Assembly: GCA_964570285.1 (NCBI GenBank)
Contig: CAZMXP010000037.1
Location: 1-53,718, forward strand
From: CAZMXP01 sp964570285
Lineage (GTDB): Bacteria; Planctomycetota; PLA2
Reading direction: 5' to 3'
DNA length: 53,718 bases
Shown: positions 22,706-31,855 of the stretch, piece by piece
How the letters are laid out: the number at the start of each line of letters is the position of its first letter
Numbering within the stretch: position 1 is the stretch's first letter
Position numbers and translations under genes: made by a program
Notes under the pieces: model-generated
What the model saw: the letters and a program-made list of their open reading frames with translations, nothing else
Databases searched by the model: none
Told to the model about the DNA's origin: nothing

Positions 22706-23128
22706 GTGTCCCAGTCCGGCGCCTCCCTCATCCTCGTGTTCATCCTGCTCGGCATGGCCCTCTTCCTGCTGATCAGCCCTCCCCCGGGCTTCGAGCAGGC
22801 CATGCTCTACCGCCTCGCGCTGCCGTTCGTGCTCGTGGCGACGGCGATCGGCGTCGTGGAGAACCTGCGCACGCGCAGCCACATGGCGCAACTCATCGGC
22901 GCGATCCGGGCGCAGGCGGGAAAGCGGGGCACGCCGCCCAGCCCCGAGGTCGTGCGGGAGGCGGTGGAGATCCTCATCCACTCGCTGCGGAGCAGCGAGG
23001 CGCACGTGCGCGAGACGGCGGCCCGGGAGTTGCGCAAGCTCACCGGGCAGGAGTTCGGGCCCGATCACGAATCGTGGGTTCTCTGGTGGGCGGCGAACAA
23101 GGAGCGGTTCGGGAATCCTGCGCCGTGA
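22706..23128 (+). CDS. membrane protein with a C-terminal HEAT-like LTGQEFG motif
   Basis: 140 residues, GTG start. Two hydrophobic helices (about 6-23 and 33-50), then a helical domain ending in ELRKLTGQEFGPDHESWVLW. The same LTGQEFG pattern closes the HEAT lipoprotein at 13857. The C-terminal half is predicted to be a single HEAT pair (VREAVEILIHSL, HVRETAARELRKL). Function unknown. The stop overlaps mobB by 4 bases (GTGA), so it is the first gene of a three-gene unit with mobB and a polyprenyl synthase. Confidence 0.8.
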   Translation: MSQSGASLILVFILLGMALFLLISPPPGFEQAMLYRLALPFVLVATAIGVVENLRTRSHMAQLIGAIRAQAGKRGTPPSPEVVREAVEILIHSLRSSEAHVRETAARELRKLTGQEFGPDHESWVLWWAANKERFGNPAP

Positions 23129-23619
23129 GGGCGATCGCGTTCGTCGGCTGGTCCGGCTCGGGCAAGACGACGCTGATCCTGCGCCTCCTCGCGCTGCTGC
23201 GCGAGCGCCCCTGCCGCGTGGGCTACCTCAAGAGCGATGTGCACGGCTTCGACATGGACCGGGAGGGCAAGGACACGTGGAGGGCCTTCGAGGGCGGGGC
23301 CGAGCGGGTCGGGATCGTCTCCTCCGCCGAGGGGGCGATCCGCTTCCGGCCCCGGGCACAGGGCCTCCGCGACATTCTCGAGGAGCACTTCCGGGGCTGC
23401 GACCTCGTGCTCGTCGAGGGATTCAAGAGTTCCGACCTGCCGAAGATCGAGATCGTCTCCGGCGAGCGGGTGCTGCCTGCGGCCGACCCTCACCTGAAGG
23501 CGATCGTCTCCGATCTGCCCGACCCCCGCCCGGTGCCGCGCTTCGCCCGCGACGACGCCGCGGGCATCGCGCGCTTTGTCGAGGCGACCCTCCTCGGTAC
23601 GATGGAGCAGCCCCGATGA
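23125..23619 (+). CDS. mobB: molybdopterin-guanine dinucleotide biosynthesis adaptor MobB
   Basis: 164 residues, GTG start within the preceding stop. The P-loop GWSGSGKTT is at residues 8-16, then YLKSDVHGFDMDREGKDTWR, the family segment that coordinates nucleotide and metal, and LVLVEGFKSSDLPKIEI. MobB assists MobA in adding GMP to molybdopterin. MobA and other molybdenum cofactor genes are not in the window. It overlaps the polyprenyl synthase by 4 bases (ATGA). Confidence 0.93.
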   Translation: MRAIAFVGWSGSGKTTLILRLLALLRERPCRVGYLKSDVHGFDMDREGKDTWRAFEGGAERVGIVSSAEGAIRFRPRAQGLRDILEEHFRGCDLVLVEGFKSSDLPKIEIVSGERVLPAADPHLKAIVSDLPDPRPVPRFARDDAAGIARFVEATLLGTMEQPR

Positions 23620-24602
23620 CGATCCGCACCGCGCCCCCGCTCGAAGCGCTGCTGTCGCCCGTGCGCGAGGACCTCGCGCGGGTCGAGGCGGAGATCGCGC
23701 GCATGACGACGACGACGGCGGCGCCCCTGGGCCGCCTGATCGACCACATCGCGCGCTTCTCCGGCAAGCGGCTCCGCCCCGCGCTGACGCTCATCGCCGC
23801 GCGCCTCTTCGGCGCGGTGCGGCCCGACCACGCCACCGTCGCCGCAATCATCGAGCTGATCCACACGGCGACGCTCGTCCACGACGACATCCTCGACGAA
23901 TCCGCGATGCGGCGCCGGGTCGAGACGGTCAACCGCCTCGTCGGCAACGAAACCGCGGTGCTGCTCGGCGACTACCTCTTCGCGACCTGCTTCAAGGAGG
24001 CGGCGGCGCTCGAGGACCGCTTCGCAAGCCGCTACCTCTCCGAAATCGTCGCGATCGTCTGCCGCGGCGAGATCCTGCAGACGCACCATCGCAACGACTT
24101 CGACCTGACCGAGGAGACCTACTTCCGGATCATCGAGGACAAGACGGCGGCCCTCTATGCGGCCGCGCTCCGCTGCGGGGCCGTTCTCGCGGGGGGCTCG
24201 GGGGCCGAGTGCGACGCCGCCAGCGCCTTCGGCCTCAAGATCGGCTGCGCCTTCCAGATCGTCGACGACATCCTCGACCTGACGGGCGAGGAGGATGCGG
24301 TCGGCAAGTCCCTCGGGACCGACCTCGACAAGGCGAAGATGACGCTTCCGCTGCTGCGACTGCGCGAGCGCGCCCGCGGCGCCGATCTCGACCGCTTCCG
24401 CCGCGCGCTGCAGAGCGGCGACCCGGCGGAGCGGCGCGCCATCCTCCCGCTGCTCGGCGAGTACGGCGCCATCGAGTCGGCGCGACGCACCGCGGAGACG
24501 CTCGTCGAGGAGGCGCGCCTCGAGCTGAAGAAGCTCCCGAACCGGCCGGAACGCGGCCTGCTTCTCCAGTGCGCCGCCTACGTCATGCACCGCGACCGCT
24601 GA
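23616..24602 (+). CDS. ispB: long-chain polyprenyl diphosphate synthase
   Basis: 328 residues. Head-to-tail prenyltransferase: first Asp-rich motif DDILDE at 90-95, second DDILD at 217-221, with GKRLRP upstream for diphosphate binding. The size and the DDxxD form fit octaprenyl/heptaprenyl (quinone side chain) synthases; the exact chain length cannot be read here. It is the last gene of the 22706-mobB-ispB unit. A separate UbiD-family gene at 47132 could serve the same quinone pathway. Confidence 0.93.
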   Translation: MTIRTAPPLEALLSPVREDLARVEAEIARMTTTTAAPLGRLIDHIARFSGKRLRPALTLIAARLFGAVRPDHATVAAIIELIHTATLVHDDILDESAMRRRVETVNRLVGNETAVLLGDYLFATCFKEAAALEDRFASRYLSEIVAIVCRGEILQTHHRNDFDLTEETYFRIIEDKTAALYAAALRCGAVLAGGSGAECDAASAFGLKIGCAFQIVDDILDLTGEEDAVGKSLGTDLDKAKMTLPLLRLRERARGADLDRFRRALQSGDPAERRAILPLLGEYGAIESARRTAETLVEEARLELKKLPNRPERGLLLQCAAYVMHRDR

Positions 24603-24770
24603 GCCACGAGGGGATCGGAATCTCGAACGGGGTTCGGGGTTCAGCGGCGAAGCGCGTTCAGGAAGCACGAGGACGTTGCCGTGCGAGGCTTGCACGTTGC
24701 CATGACACGCCCATGCCCGAGGGATCCGCAGTGCGGTGGACCAGGGCCTTCGTCGTGAGGGTGGGAAGAA

Positions 24771-24802
24771 GGAACCCAGGAACTTAGGAACCGAGGAAGG
24801 GG
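24771..24802 (+). repeat. 8-bp-period array (GGAACCCA type), left of insertion copy 2
   Basis: Four consecutive octamers: GGAACCCA, GGAACTTA, GGAACCGA, GGAAGGGG. The same array in inverted orientation follows the insertion at 25274-25297. The rest of 24603-24849 shows no gene. Confidence 0.7.
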
Positions 24803-24849
24803 CGGAGGCGATCCATCCGACTCCCGGGATGCTCCCCCTTGCGCTCATG

Positions 24850-25271
24850 GAGTTTGTCCGACTATTCGTCGGACAAACTCTTAAGTGAAAGGGGGTTCGC
24901 TATCGGCGCCCGGCCGTAGGTTGCGCGCATGGCCAAGACAGCGGGCGTGGCCGAGAGGTTCTGGTGGAGCAGGTCTGGATGCTCCCGGCGACCGTGCTGG
25001 ATCTGGTGCCCGAGGGCCACCTAGCGCACTTCGTACGGGACACCGTGCGGCACGACCTCGATCTCTCGGCCTCCTCGCGTGCACCGGACACAACCTCCTG
25101 AAGCTGGCAGCCGCGAGGGCGTGACGCGGAGCGCCGCACCTCGCGCAAGAGCCCCCCTCGATCGCGGCGCTGGCTCGTGGAGACCCACGACTCGCGTCGC
25201 GTCGAATTAGGAGCTTGTCCGGGTCCGGTTGGCCCCGAAGCGTGGCTGAAGGCCATTACCCGGACAAGCTC
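24850..25271 (+). mobile_element. IS1182-like deletion derivative, copy 2 (422 bp)
   Basis: Flanked by CATG on both sides (24846-24849, 25272-25275). Same two hairpin ends as copy 1. It keeps the transposase N terminus in frame at about 24958-25077 (MLPATVLDLVPEGHLAHF, then VRDTVRHDLDLS), fused by deletion to the C terminus (CTGHNLLKLAAARA, stop at 25122-25124). The catalytic middle is absent. Confidence 0.85.
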
Positions 25272-25273
25272 CA

Positions 25274-25297
25274 TGGGTTCCTCCCTTCCTGGGTTCC
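25274..25297 (-). repeat. 8-bp-period array, right of insertion copy 2
   Basis: On the minus strand: GGAACCCA, GGAAGGGA, GGAACCCA. It is inverted relative to 24771-24802. The first unit overlaps the CATG flank. The remaining ~200 bases to the helicase gene end hold nothing recognisable. Confidence 0.65.
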
Positions 25298-25495
25298 TTA
25301 TCCAATCCGCTACCTCGATCCGGATCGGCCAAGGGCCGTCGCGAGGGCGCGCAGCGCCCCGAACCAAGCCACTGTGCGTGAAGCGCGGCCGTCCTCGGCG
25401 GCGGAGGGGAGACGAACGCAGCCCGGTGCCCCGCGCGCGTCACCCGGATCCCGAACCTCCTCAGCAGGCGCGGCGCGCCTTCGGCCGACGCTCAC

Positions 25496-27463
25496 CTAGT
25501 TGCGGCGTGGAGCCGCGCTGCGGCGGCGCGTGCGCCCCGTCGCCAGCGGTGCGCCGGCGGCGGTCCACCCCTTCGGCGGAGCAGCGCCCTCCATCTCGAA
25601 GAGGAATCGCGACCGCATGCAGGGTGCCCGTTTGCCCCGCTTCGCCCTCTCCTTGCAGTGCGTGATCGTCAGGTAGCGCCGCGCGCGGGTGATGCCGACG
25701 TACATGAGGCGCCGCTCCTCCTCGATGCCGTCCTCCGCGACGGATCGCTCGTGGGGGAGGATCCCCTCCTCGAGGCCGACGAGATAGATCCACGGGAACT
25801 CGAGCCCCTTCGCCGCGTGCAGCGTCATCAGCGTGACCGCGTCCCGGCGCCCCTCGTCGGCCGGCGTCGGGTCGTCGTTCGCCGTCAGCGCGAGGGTCTC
25901 GAGAAAGCCCGTCAGCGTGCCGCGCCGGTGGCGCCGCGCGTAGTTCTCGGCGAGGCTCTTGATCTCCTGCACGCCGGCCCAGCGCTGCTCGCGGACCTCC
26001 GCGTCCGGGTAGCAGCGATCCACCTCGGCGCGGTAGTCCACCGCCTCGATCAGGTCGCCGACGAGGCCGACGAGGTCGCGCCGCTTCGCCACCTGTTGCA
26101 GCGTCGCGCGCAACTTCACCGCGGCCTCCGCCGCCGGCCCCGGAAGCCCCTCGATTTCCGCCGCGCGGTCGAGCGCCGCACCCACCGGCACCCCCTCCCG
26201 CGACGCGAAGGCGAGCATCTTGTCCACGGAGGACTTGCCGATAGCGCGGGGCGGGCAGTTGATGATGCGGAGCAGCGAGATCTCGTCGCCCGGCTGCGCG
26301 ACGAGTTTCAGGTAGGCGAGCAGGTCGCGCACCTCCTTGCGGTCGAAGAAGGACATCCCGCCGACGAGCACGTAGGGCACCTGCCGCTCGCGCAGCACCG
26401 CCTCGAAGGGCCGCGGCTGCATCTGGGTCCGCACGAGGATCGCGACGTCGCCGAAGCGCGCCTCCCCCTGCCGCACGCGCTTCAGGATGTCGCCGACGAC
26501 GCCGCGCGCCTCGCGCTCCTCGTCCTCGGTCTCGATGACGCGCACGCTGCCGCCGGGGCCGGCAGCGGAGCGGAGCGCCTTCTCGTGGCGCGCGGTGTTG
26601 TGCGCGATGACCGCGTTCGCCGCGTCGAGGATCGGCTGCGTCGAGCGGTAGTTCGTCTCGAGCCGGATGACCGCCGCGCCGGGGAAGTCGCGCTGGAAGC
26701 CGAGGATCTTCTTCACGTCGGCCCCGCGCCAGCCGTAGATCGACTGGTCGTCGTCGCCGACGACGCAGAGGTTCCTGCGCTCGCCGGCGAGCGCGCGGAC
26801 GATCTCGTACTGCGGCGCGTTGGTGTCCTGGTACTCGTCCACCATCAGGTAGCGGTGGCGGTCGCGCAGCGTCGCGAGCGTCTCCGCATCGCCGCGCATC
26901 AGGTCGAGGGTGCGCACGAGCAGGTCGTCGAAGTCGAGCGTGTGGGCGCGCCGCAGCGCCTCGTCGTAGCGCGCGTAGGCGAGGCCGAGCAGGTCCTCGT
27001 CGGGGCGCTCCAGCCGGTTCTTCCGCAGCGAGACCTGCGAAAGGAGTGCGCGCGGGTGGAGCCGCCCCTCCGGGACGCTGAGGTCGCGGAGCACCTGCTT
27101 CGCTGTCGCGAGCTGGTCGTGCTCGTCGGCGATCGCGAACTCCTTCGGCACCCCGATCCGGTCCCCGAACTCGCGCAGCGTCCGGGCGCAGAAGGCGTGG
27201 AAGGTGCCCGCGGTGATCTCCGCCGCCCGTTCCGCGCCGACGATTTGGGCCGCGCGGTCGCGCATCTCCCGCGCCGCCTTGTTCGTGAAGGTCACCGCGA
27301 AGACCCTCCGCGCCGCCACGCGCTTGGAGAGCAGGTAGGCGATCCGCACCGTGATGACGCGCGTCTTGCCGGTGCCCGCCCCGGCCAGCACGAGGACCGG
27401 CCCCTCGGTCGTGGTCACCGCGCGCCGCTGTTCGGCGTTGAGGCTCTCGAGAATCCCTTGCAC
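25496..27463 (-). CDS. UvrD/Rep/PcrA-family superfamily 1 DNA helicase
   Basis: 655 residues. 3'-5' helicase: Walker A AGAGTGKT (27-34), motif Ia VTFTNKAAREM, Walker B DEYQDT, motif III DDDQSIYGWRGA, motif IV NYRST, motif V TLHAAKGLEFPWIYLVGLEEGILPH (split here as TLHAAKGLEF and LVGLEEGILPH), and motif VI EEERRLMYVGITRA. Shorter than typical UvrD/PcrA (about 720); the C-terminal tail is Arg-rich and brief, so Rep-like or PcrA-like cannot be settled. Acts in repair and replication restart. The start is GTG 27463; minus-strand TACACT lies 11 bases upstream. Confidence 0.95.
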   Translation of the reverse strand: MQGILESLNAEQRRAVTTTEGPVLVLAGAGTGKTRVITVRIAYLLSKRVAARRVFAVTFTNKAAREMRDRAAQIVGAERAAEITAGTFHAFCARTLREFGDRIGVPKEFAIADEHDQLATAKQVLRDLSVPEGRLHPRALLSQVSLRKNRLERPDEDLLGLAYARYDEALRRAHTLDFDDLLVRTLDLMRGDAETLATLRDRHRYLMVDEYQDTNAPQYEIVRALAGERRNLCVVGDDDQSIYGWRGADVKKILGFQRDFPGAAVIRLETNYRSTQPILDAANAVIAHNTARHEKALRSAAGPGGSVRVIETEDEEREARGVVGDILKRVRQGEARFGDVAILVRTQMQPRPFEAVLRERQVPYVLVGGMSFFDRKEVRDLLAYLKLVAQPGDEISLLRIINCPPRAIGKSSVDKMLAFASREGVPVGAALDRAAEIEGLPGPAAEAAVKLRATLQQVAKRRDLVGLVGDLIEAVDYRAEVDRCYPDAEVREQRWAGVQEIKSLAENYARRHRRGTLTGFLETLALTANDDPTPADEGRRDAVTLMTLHAAKGLEFPWIYLVGLEEGILPHERSVAEDGIEEERRLMYVGITRARRYLTITHCKERAKRGKRAPCMRSRFLFEMEGAAPPKGWTAAGAPLATGRTRRRSAAPRRN

Positions 27464-27616
27464 GTGGGCCGGGAAGTGTAGGGGGTGCGGGGGACGGGGC
27501 CGTGCGCTCAGCCGGCCCGCCTTCGAAAGTCGGCGCGTTCGGCACGGAAGAGATCGAGGCTTGCCGCTCGGTGCGCCGCCGCCCCGACGTGGGCAAGGAG
27601 GGGACGACGTTTGGAG

Positions 27617-29173
27617 CTACCGGGGGCTGTCGATCGTCGTGCCGGTGACGACGTCCATCAGTTCGAGCATCGTGCGGCCGTGGACCAGGTGGCGGCCGCC
27701 GTCGACGAGGGTCAGCCGCTCTTCCGGACCGTCGTCGAAGGTCACGTGGATGCCCGAGCCGACGACGGTGTAGCCGCCGAAGCGGGGCGGCGCGGCGGCG
27801 GCCTGCGGCGTGCTGGCGACGACAGAGAAGCGGCCGCCGCGGCCGAAGGTCCACTGCAGGGTCCGCTGGACCGGCACCGCGGTGGTGGCAGCGAGGCCGG
27901 CCGGCCTTGCCTCCGCGGGGCCCGCGGCGACCTCCACCCATGTCGCCGCACGCCGGAAGACGAACGCGCCCGGCGGCACGCGATCCGGGTGCGGATCGAC
28001 CTGGCCGGGTGAGGTCTCGCGGTCGGGCGCTACCAGATTCGGGAGGGCCGCCGGGGCGAGCGCCTCCTCCCACGTCAGCACGTCGTGGCCGAACCGGGCG
28101 TCGGCGACCGCCGCGCGCCGACGGACCTCGTCGGCGCCGGAGACACGGTCGAAGGTGATCTCGGCTCCGCCGCTCTCCTGGCGAAGGTGCAGGCAGCCCT
28201 CGAGGTCGATGCGCACGACCCACGTCTCCTCGGCGAGGGCGGCGGTGGTGAGTCTCAGGATGTCGCCCAAGGAGCCGCGGGCGGTCGTGAACGTGCCCGG
28301 CTCGAGCGGCGCACCGCCGGCTGCAGCGCGACGCCGTTCGAAGCGGCCGTCGGGGAGGAGGGTCAGCGACGTTGCCGGCGCGGAGTCACGCCGCCGCCAG
28401 CGCCCGACGAGGGGGCCGTCGTAGGCCGTCCCGGTCGCCGGGTAGGGACGCCGGGCGAAGATCGGAGCGTATTCACGGAGCTGCCCCTGCGTCGCGTTCA
28501 CGAAGCGCGCGCAGGGCCTACCCTCGGCGTCGGGCTCGCGCACGATGTCGAGGGGTGGGATCGGGGCGGCGGCGCCGGGGTTGTCGAGCAGCAGGCGTCC
28601 CTCCTTCACCGACCAGCGCACCGGCACGGTCTTCGCGATCTTAGGGTCGGTGTCGACGACCAGTCCGTCGCCGCCGGGGAGCAGCACGTAGCGCCTCTTG
28701 GACAGGGCGGCGCGGGTGGTCCAGGTACCGGCGAGCCACGCCGGCTGCTCCTCCTCGGCCTGCACGGCGTCCTTGGTCCACGTGACCACGTTCGTCTCGT
28801 CGTCGCCCTCCATCAGGAACCGGGCTTGTGCCCGGCCCCCGGCATCGGCGAGCCGCTCGGCGCGCATCGTCACGGTCTCGCCGTCGATGCGGATCGTCAG
28901 CGTCGCACCCGTGATCTCCCACGTTCCCTTGAGATCCACGCGGCCTTCGCCGGTCGCCTCGATCTCCAGGCTGACCTTGCCGCCGGCCTCGAACTCGAAG
29001 CGGCCGTGCCCCTCCGCGTTGGCGTAGGTCCACCGTCCCACGAGCCACGAGGCCGCGCCGTCGCCAGCCGCCGGATCCTCACCCCGAGCGGCCGCGCCGA
29101 GGGTCAGCCCCGCCGCCAGCAACATCATCCATCGGCCGCGCGGTGACCCGGAGGTCGAGCATCGGTTTCGCAT
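27617..29173 (-). CDS. secreted protein with repeated lipocalin-like beta units
   Basis: 518 residues. Signal peptide (about 14-31, MMLLAAGLTLGAAARG). The mature part contains at least three recurrences of a G-x-W opening followed by beta strands: LVGRWTYANAEGHGRFEFE (about 45), LAGTWTTRAALSKRRYVLL (about 143) and LVGRWRRRDSAPATSLTLL (about 250). A related C-terminal unit (about 400-515) has TLQWTFGRGGRFSV. This resembles lipocalin-like 'TIGR03067/DUF' beta-barrel modules common in planctomycetes, but the exact family needs a profile search. Probably a periplasmic or surface ligand-binding protein. The start ATG 29173 has no Shine-Dalgarno; GATAGT/TAGTCT lie 5-7 bases upstream. Confidence 0.8.
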   Translation of the reverse strand: MRNRCSTSGSPRGRWMMLLAAGLTLGAAARGEDPAAGDGAASWLVGRWTYANAEGHGRFEFEAGGKVSLEIEATGEGRVDLKGTWEITGATLTIRIDGETVTMRAERLADAGGRAQARFLMEGDDETNVVTWTKDAVQAEEEQPAWLAGTWTTRAALSKRRYVLLPGGDGLVVDTDPKIAKTVPVRWSVKEGRLLLDNPGAAAPIPPLDIVREPDAEGRPCARFVNATQGQLREYAPIFARRPYPATGTAYDGPLVGRWRRRDSAPATSLTLLPDGRFERRRAAAGGAPLEPGTFTTARGSLGDILRLTTAALAEETWVVRIDLEGCLHLRQESGGAEITFDRVSGADEVRRRAAVADARFGHDVLTWEEALAPAALPNLVAPDRETSPGQVDPHPDRVPPGAFVFRRAATWVEVAAGPAEARPAGLAATTAVPVQRTLQWTFGRGGRFSVVASTPQAAAAPPRFGGYTVVGSGIHVTFDDGPEERLTLVDGGRHLVHGRTMLELMDVVTGTTIDSPR

Positions 29174-29268
29174 GCCGGAGACTATCGCACCACGACCCCG
29201 TCCCTCCCCAGAATCCCTCCGGATCCCGAACCTGCCGAAGTCCGCCGCGATGCGATAGGACTCAGGCG

Positions 29269-30162
29269 ATGACGGCGATCCGCCTCGAAGAGGTCCACAA
29301 GTCGTTCCGCGAGCACAAGGCGGTGGCAGGCCTTTCGCTCGCGGTGCCGCGCGGCTCGATCTACGGCTTCATCGGCCCGAACGGCTCGGGCAAGACGACC
29401 ACGCTGCGGATGATCCTGCACATCCTGCACGCCGACCGCGGGACGATCGAGGTGCTGGGCGAGCGGGGGCGGCGCGCGGCCAACGACCGCATCGGCTACC
29501 TGCCGGAGGAGCGCGGCCTCTACCGGAAGATGACGGTCCGTCGCGTGCTCGCCTACTACGGCGCGCTCAAGGGCATGGGTGCGCGTGCCGCCCGCGCGGA
29601 GAGCGACGCGTGGCTGGAGCGCCTCGGCCTGAGCGCATGGACGTCGAAGAAGGTCGAGACGCTCTCGAAGGGCATGAGCCAGAAGGTGCAGTTCATCGCT
29701 TCGGTGATGTCACGCCCGGAACTCGTCATCCTGGACGAGCCCTTCTCCGGCCTCGACCCCGTCAATCTTGAAGTACTGCGCGCGGCGATCCTGGAGCTGC
29801 GCGCGCAGGGCACGACGGTGCTCTTCAGCACGCACGACATGGCCAAGGCCGAGGAGATGTGCGACTTCGTCTGCATGATCTTCCGGGGGGCCAAGGTGCT
29901 GGACGGCACCCTGGACGAGATCAAGAGCAGGTATGGCGTCGACACGATCCGGGTCCGGACCGATGCGCCGCTTGACGGAATGGTGGGGGTCCGGGGGGTG
30001 CGCGTCCTCGGTGAGCTGAAGGAGGTGCGCCTCGACGGCGACCCGCAGGCGCTGCTGCGGGAACTCGTGAAACGAGGGCGTGTGGACCACTTCGAGGTGA
30101 CGCGGCCGTCGCTGCACGACATCTTCCTGCGGATCGCGGGACCGGAGGCTTCCCTTGTCTAA
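29269..30162 (+). CDS. ABC exporter ATP-binding protein (NatA type)
   Basis: 297 residues. Walker A GPNGSGKT (36-43), signature LSKGMSQK (about 129), Walker B LVILDEPFSGLDP (about 148), switch His in FSTHDM, and a C-terminal DUF4162-like extension (LHDIFLRI near the end) typical of NatA/YhaQ proteins. Overlaps the permease gene by 8 bases. The start at 29269 was chosen at MTAIRLEEVHKSF; the frame is open upstream without similarity. A TAGGAC hexamer 7 bases upstream is a weak -10 candidate. Confidence 0.93.
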   Translation: MTAIRLEEVHKSFREHKAVAGLSLAVPRGSIYGFIGPNGSGKTTTLRMILHILHADRGTIEVLGERGRRAANDRIGYLPEERGLYRKMTVRRVLAYYGALKGMGARAARAESDAWLERLGLSAWTSKKVETLSKGMSQKVQFIASVMSRPELVILDEPFSGLDPVNLEVLRAAILELRAQGTTVLFSTHDMAKAEEMCDFVCMIFRGAKVLDGTLDEIKSRYGVDTIRVRTDAPLDGMVGVRGVRVLGELKEVRLDGDPQALLRELVKRGRVDHFEVTRPSLHDIFLRIAGPEASLV

Positions 30163-31435
30163 GGTGATGCGCGTCGCGCGGAACGAGTTCCTGAACCTGA
30201 TCCGGACCAAGGCGTTCATCCTCAGCGTCGTGCTGATGCCGGTGTTCATGGGCGGCGCAATCCTCGTGCAGGTCTTCCTGCGGGACAAGGTGGACGCGGC
30301 GGAGCGGCGCTTCGCCGTGGTCGACCGGAGCGGCCGATTCGCGGCAGGCATCGCGGAGGCGGCGGCCACGCGCAATGCCAGCCAGATCTTCAACGAGGAG
30401 GGCAAGCAGACTCGCCCGCGCTTCCTGCCCGAAACGACGGAGGAGGACACGAGGGTCCTGTCGGACCGCGTGCGGAGCGGCGAGCTGTTCGCCTACCTCG
30501 TCATCGGGCGGGACGCCCTGGAGGGCGGGGAGGACGAGGCCGTCTCCTACCACTCGCAGTCGCCGACCTACCAGGACCTGCCGGACTGGCTCGCGGTCGT
30601 GGTGAACCGGACGGTGCGGCAGCACGCGATCGAGGCGGCGAACCTCTCGCCGGCGCAGGTGCAGGCGCTGCACCGGAGCGTCGCGGTGCGGAGCTACGGC
30701 CTCGTGACCGTGAGCGAGAGCGGCGAGGTCGAGCAGGCGAAGAAGGTGGACAAGATCACGACCTTTGCGGTGCCGGTCGTCGCGATGATCCTGCTCTTCA
30801 TGCTCGTGATGATGGCGGCGCCGGTGCTGCTGAACAACGTGCTGGAAGAGAAGATCCAGCGCATCGCGAAGATCCTGGTCTCCTCCGTGAGCGCCTTCGA
30901 GCTCTTCCTGGGCAAGCTGATCGGCATCGTCTTCGTTTCGTGGACGCTCGCCGCGCTCTACCTCGGCGGCGTCTGGTGCGTGGCCTACCGCTACGGCATC
31001 TCCGCCGCCATCCCCACGTCGATCTTCGTCTGGTTCCTTCTCTTCCAGCTGCTGGCGCTCCTGATCTACGGGTCGATCTTCTCGGCGCTGGGTGCTGCCT
31101 GCTCGGAGCTGAGGGATGCCCAGACGATGATGATGCCGGCCATGCTCATCGTCATGATCCCGATGTTTGTCTGGAGCGCGGTGCTGAAGGACCCCAACAG
31201 CACCTTCTCGACGGTGGCGAGCCTCTTCCCGCCCGCGACGCCCTTCCTCATGCTCGTGCGCGTCTCGGTGCCGCCGGGCCCTGCCGCCTGGGAACTCGCG
31301 TCGGGCCTCGTGCTCACGATCGGTTTCACCTTGCTCTGCGTTTGGGCGGGAGCCAAGATCTTCCGCATCGGCATCCTCTCGCAGGGCCAGACGCCGAGCT
31401 TCCGACAGCTGTTCACCTGGCTGTTTCGAAGGTAG
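30155..31435 (+). CDS. ABC-2 type permease (NatB/YhaP type)
   Basis: 426 residues, TTG start inside the ATPase gene. One N-terminal TM (about 21-43), a large extracytoplasmic domain (about 45-200), then about five TMs (starting at TFAVPVVAMILLFMLVMM). Contains NNVLEEKIQRIAKILVSSVS, the ABC-2 family signature before the TM cluster. With 29269 it forms a two-gene exporter related to NatAB sodium/antibiotic efflux systems; the substrate is unknown. The intergenic region after it starts insertion copy 3. Confidence 0.92.
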   Translation: MSKVMRVARNEFLNLIRTKAFILSVVLMPVFMGGAILVQVFLRDKVDAAERRFAVVDRSGRFAAGIAEAAATRNASQIFNEEGKQTRPRFLPETTEEDTRVLSDRVRSGELFAYLVIGRDALEGGEDEAVSYHSQSPTYQDLPDWLAVVVNRTVRQHAIEAANLSPAQVQALHRSVAVRSYGLVTVSESGEVEQAKKVDKITTFAVPVVAMILLFMLVMMAAPVLLNNVLEEKIQRIAKILVSSVSAFELFLGKLIGIVFVSWTLAALYLGGVWCVAYRYGISAAIPTSIFVWFLLFQLLALLIYGSIFSALGAACSELRDAQTMMMPAMLIVMIPMFVWSAVLKDPNSTFSTVASLFPPATPFLMLVRVSVPPGPAAWELASGLVLTIGFTLLCVWAGAKIFRIGILSQGQTPSFRQLFTWLFRR

Positions 31436-31475
31436 GCGTCCGGGGCGCGCGGTTCGGCGCACGCACTTGGCCCAA

Positions 31476-31855
31476 GAGTTTGTCCGACTATTCGTCGGAC
31501 AAACTCCAAGGCGCAGCGCGACTTCACGGACCCGGAGAGCCGGATCGTGAAGGGACCCGACGGCTTCGTGCAGGCGTACAACGGATCGGCAACGTGAAGG
31601 GGCGAGCATTTCGCGAGTTCCTGTTGCGAGGTTTGGCGAAGGTCGCGGGCCTTCAGCTTGGCGTGCACGGGACACAACCTCCTGAAGCTGGCAGCCGCGA
31701 GGGCGAGACGCGGGGCGCCGCGCCTCGCGCAAGAGCCCCCCTCGATCGCGGCGATGGCTCATGGAGACCCACGGCTTGCGTCGCGTCGAGTTAGGAGCTT
31801 GTCCGGGTCCGGTCGGCCCCGAATCGTGGCTAAAGGCCGTTACCCGGACAAGCTC
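31476..31855 (+). mobile_element. IS1182-like deletion derivative, copy 3 (380 bp)
   Basis: Same hairpin ends as copies 1 and 2. It retains the transposase segment DFTDPESRIVKGPDGFVQAY (about 31522-31581) and the C-terminal part AFREFLLRGLAKV followed, after a frameshift, by CTGHNLLKLAAARA. The right side is CTAG (31856-31859), which holds the folD stop codon. The left side lacks CTAG: the 29-bp left hairpin is instead bracketed by CCAAG direct repeats (31472-31476, 31506-31510). Confidence 0.85.

Noticed and set aside
24958..25124. A complete transposase gene in insertion copy 2.
   Set aside because: Only N- and C-terminal scraps are joined; the catalytic core is absent.
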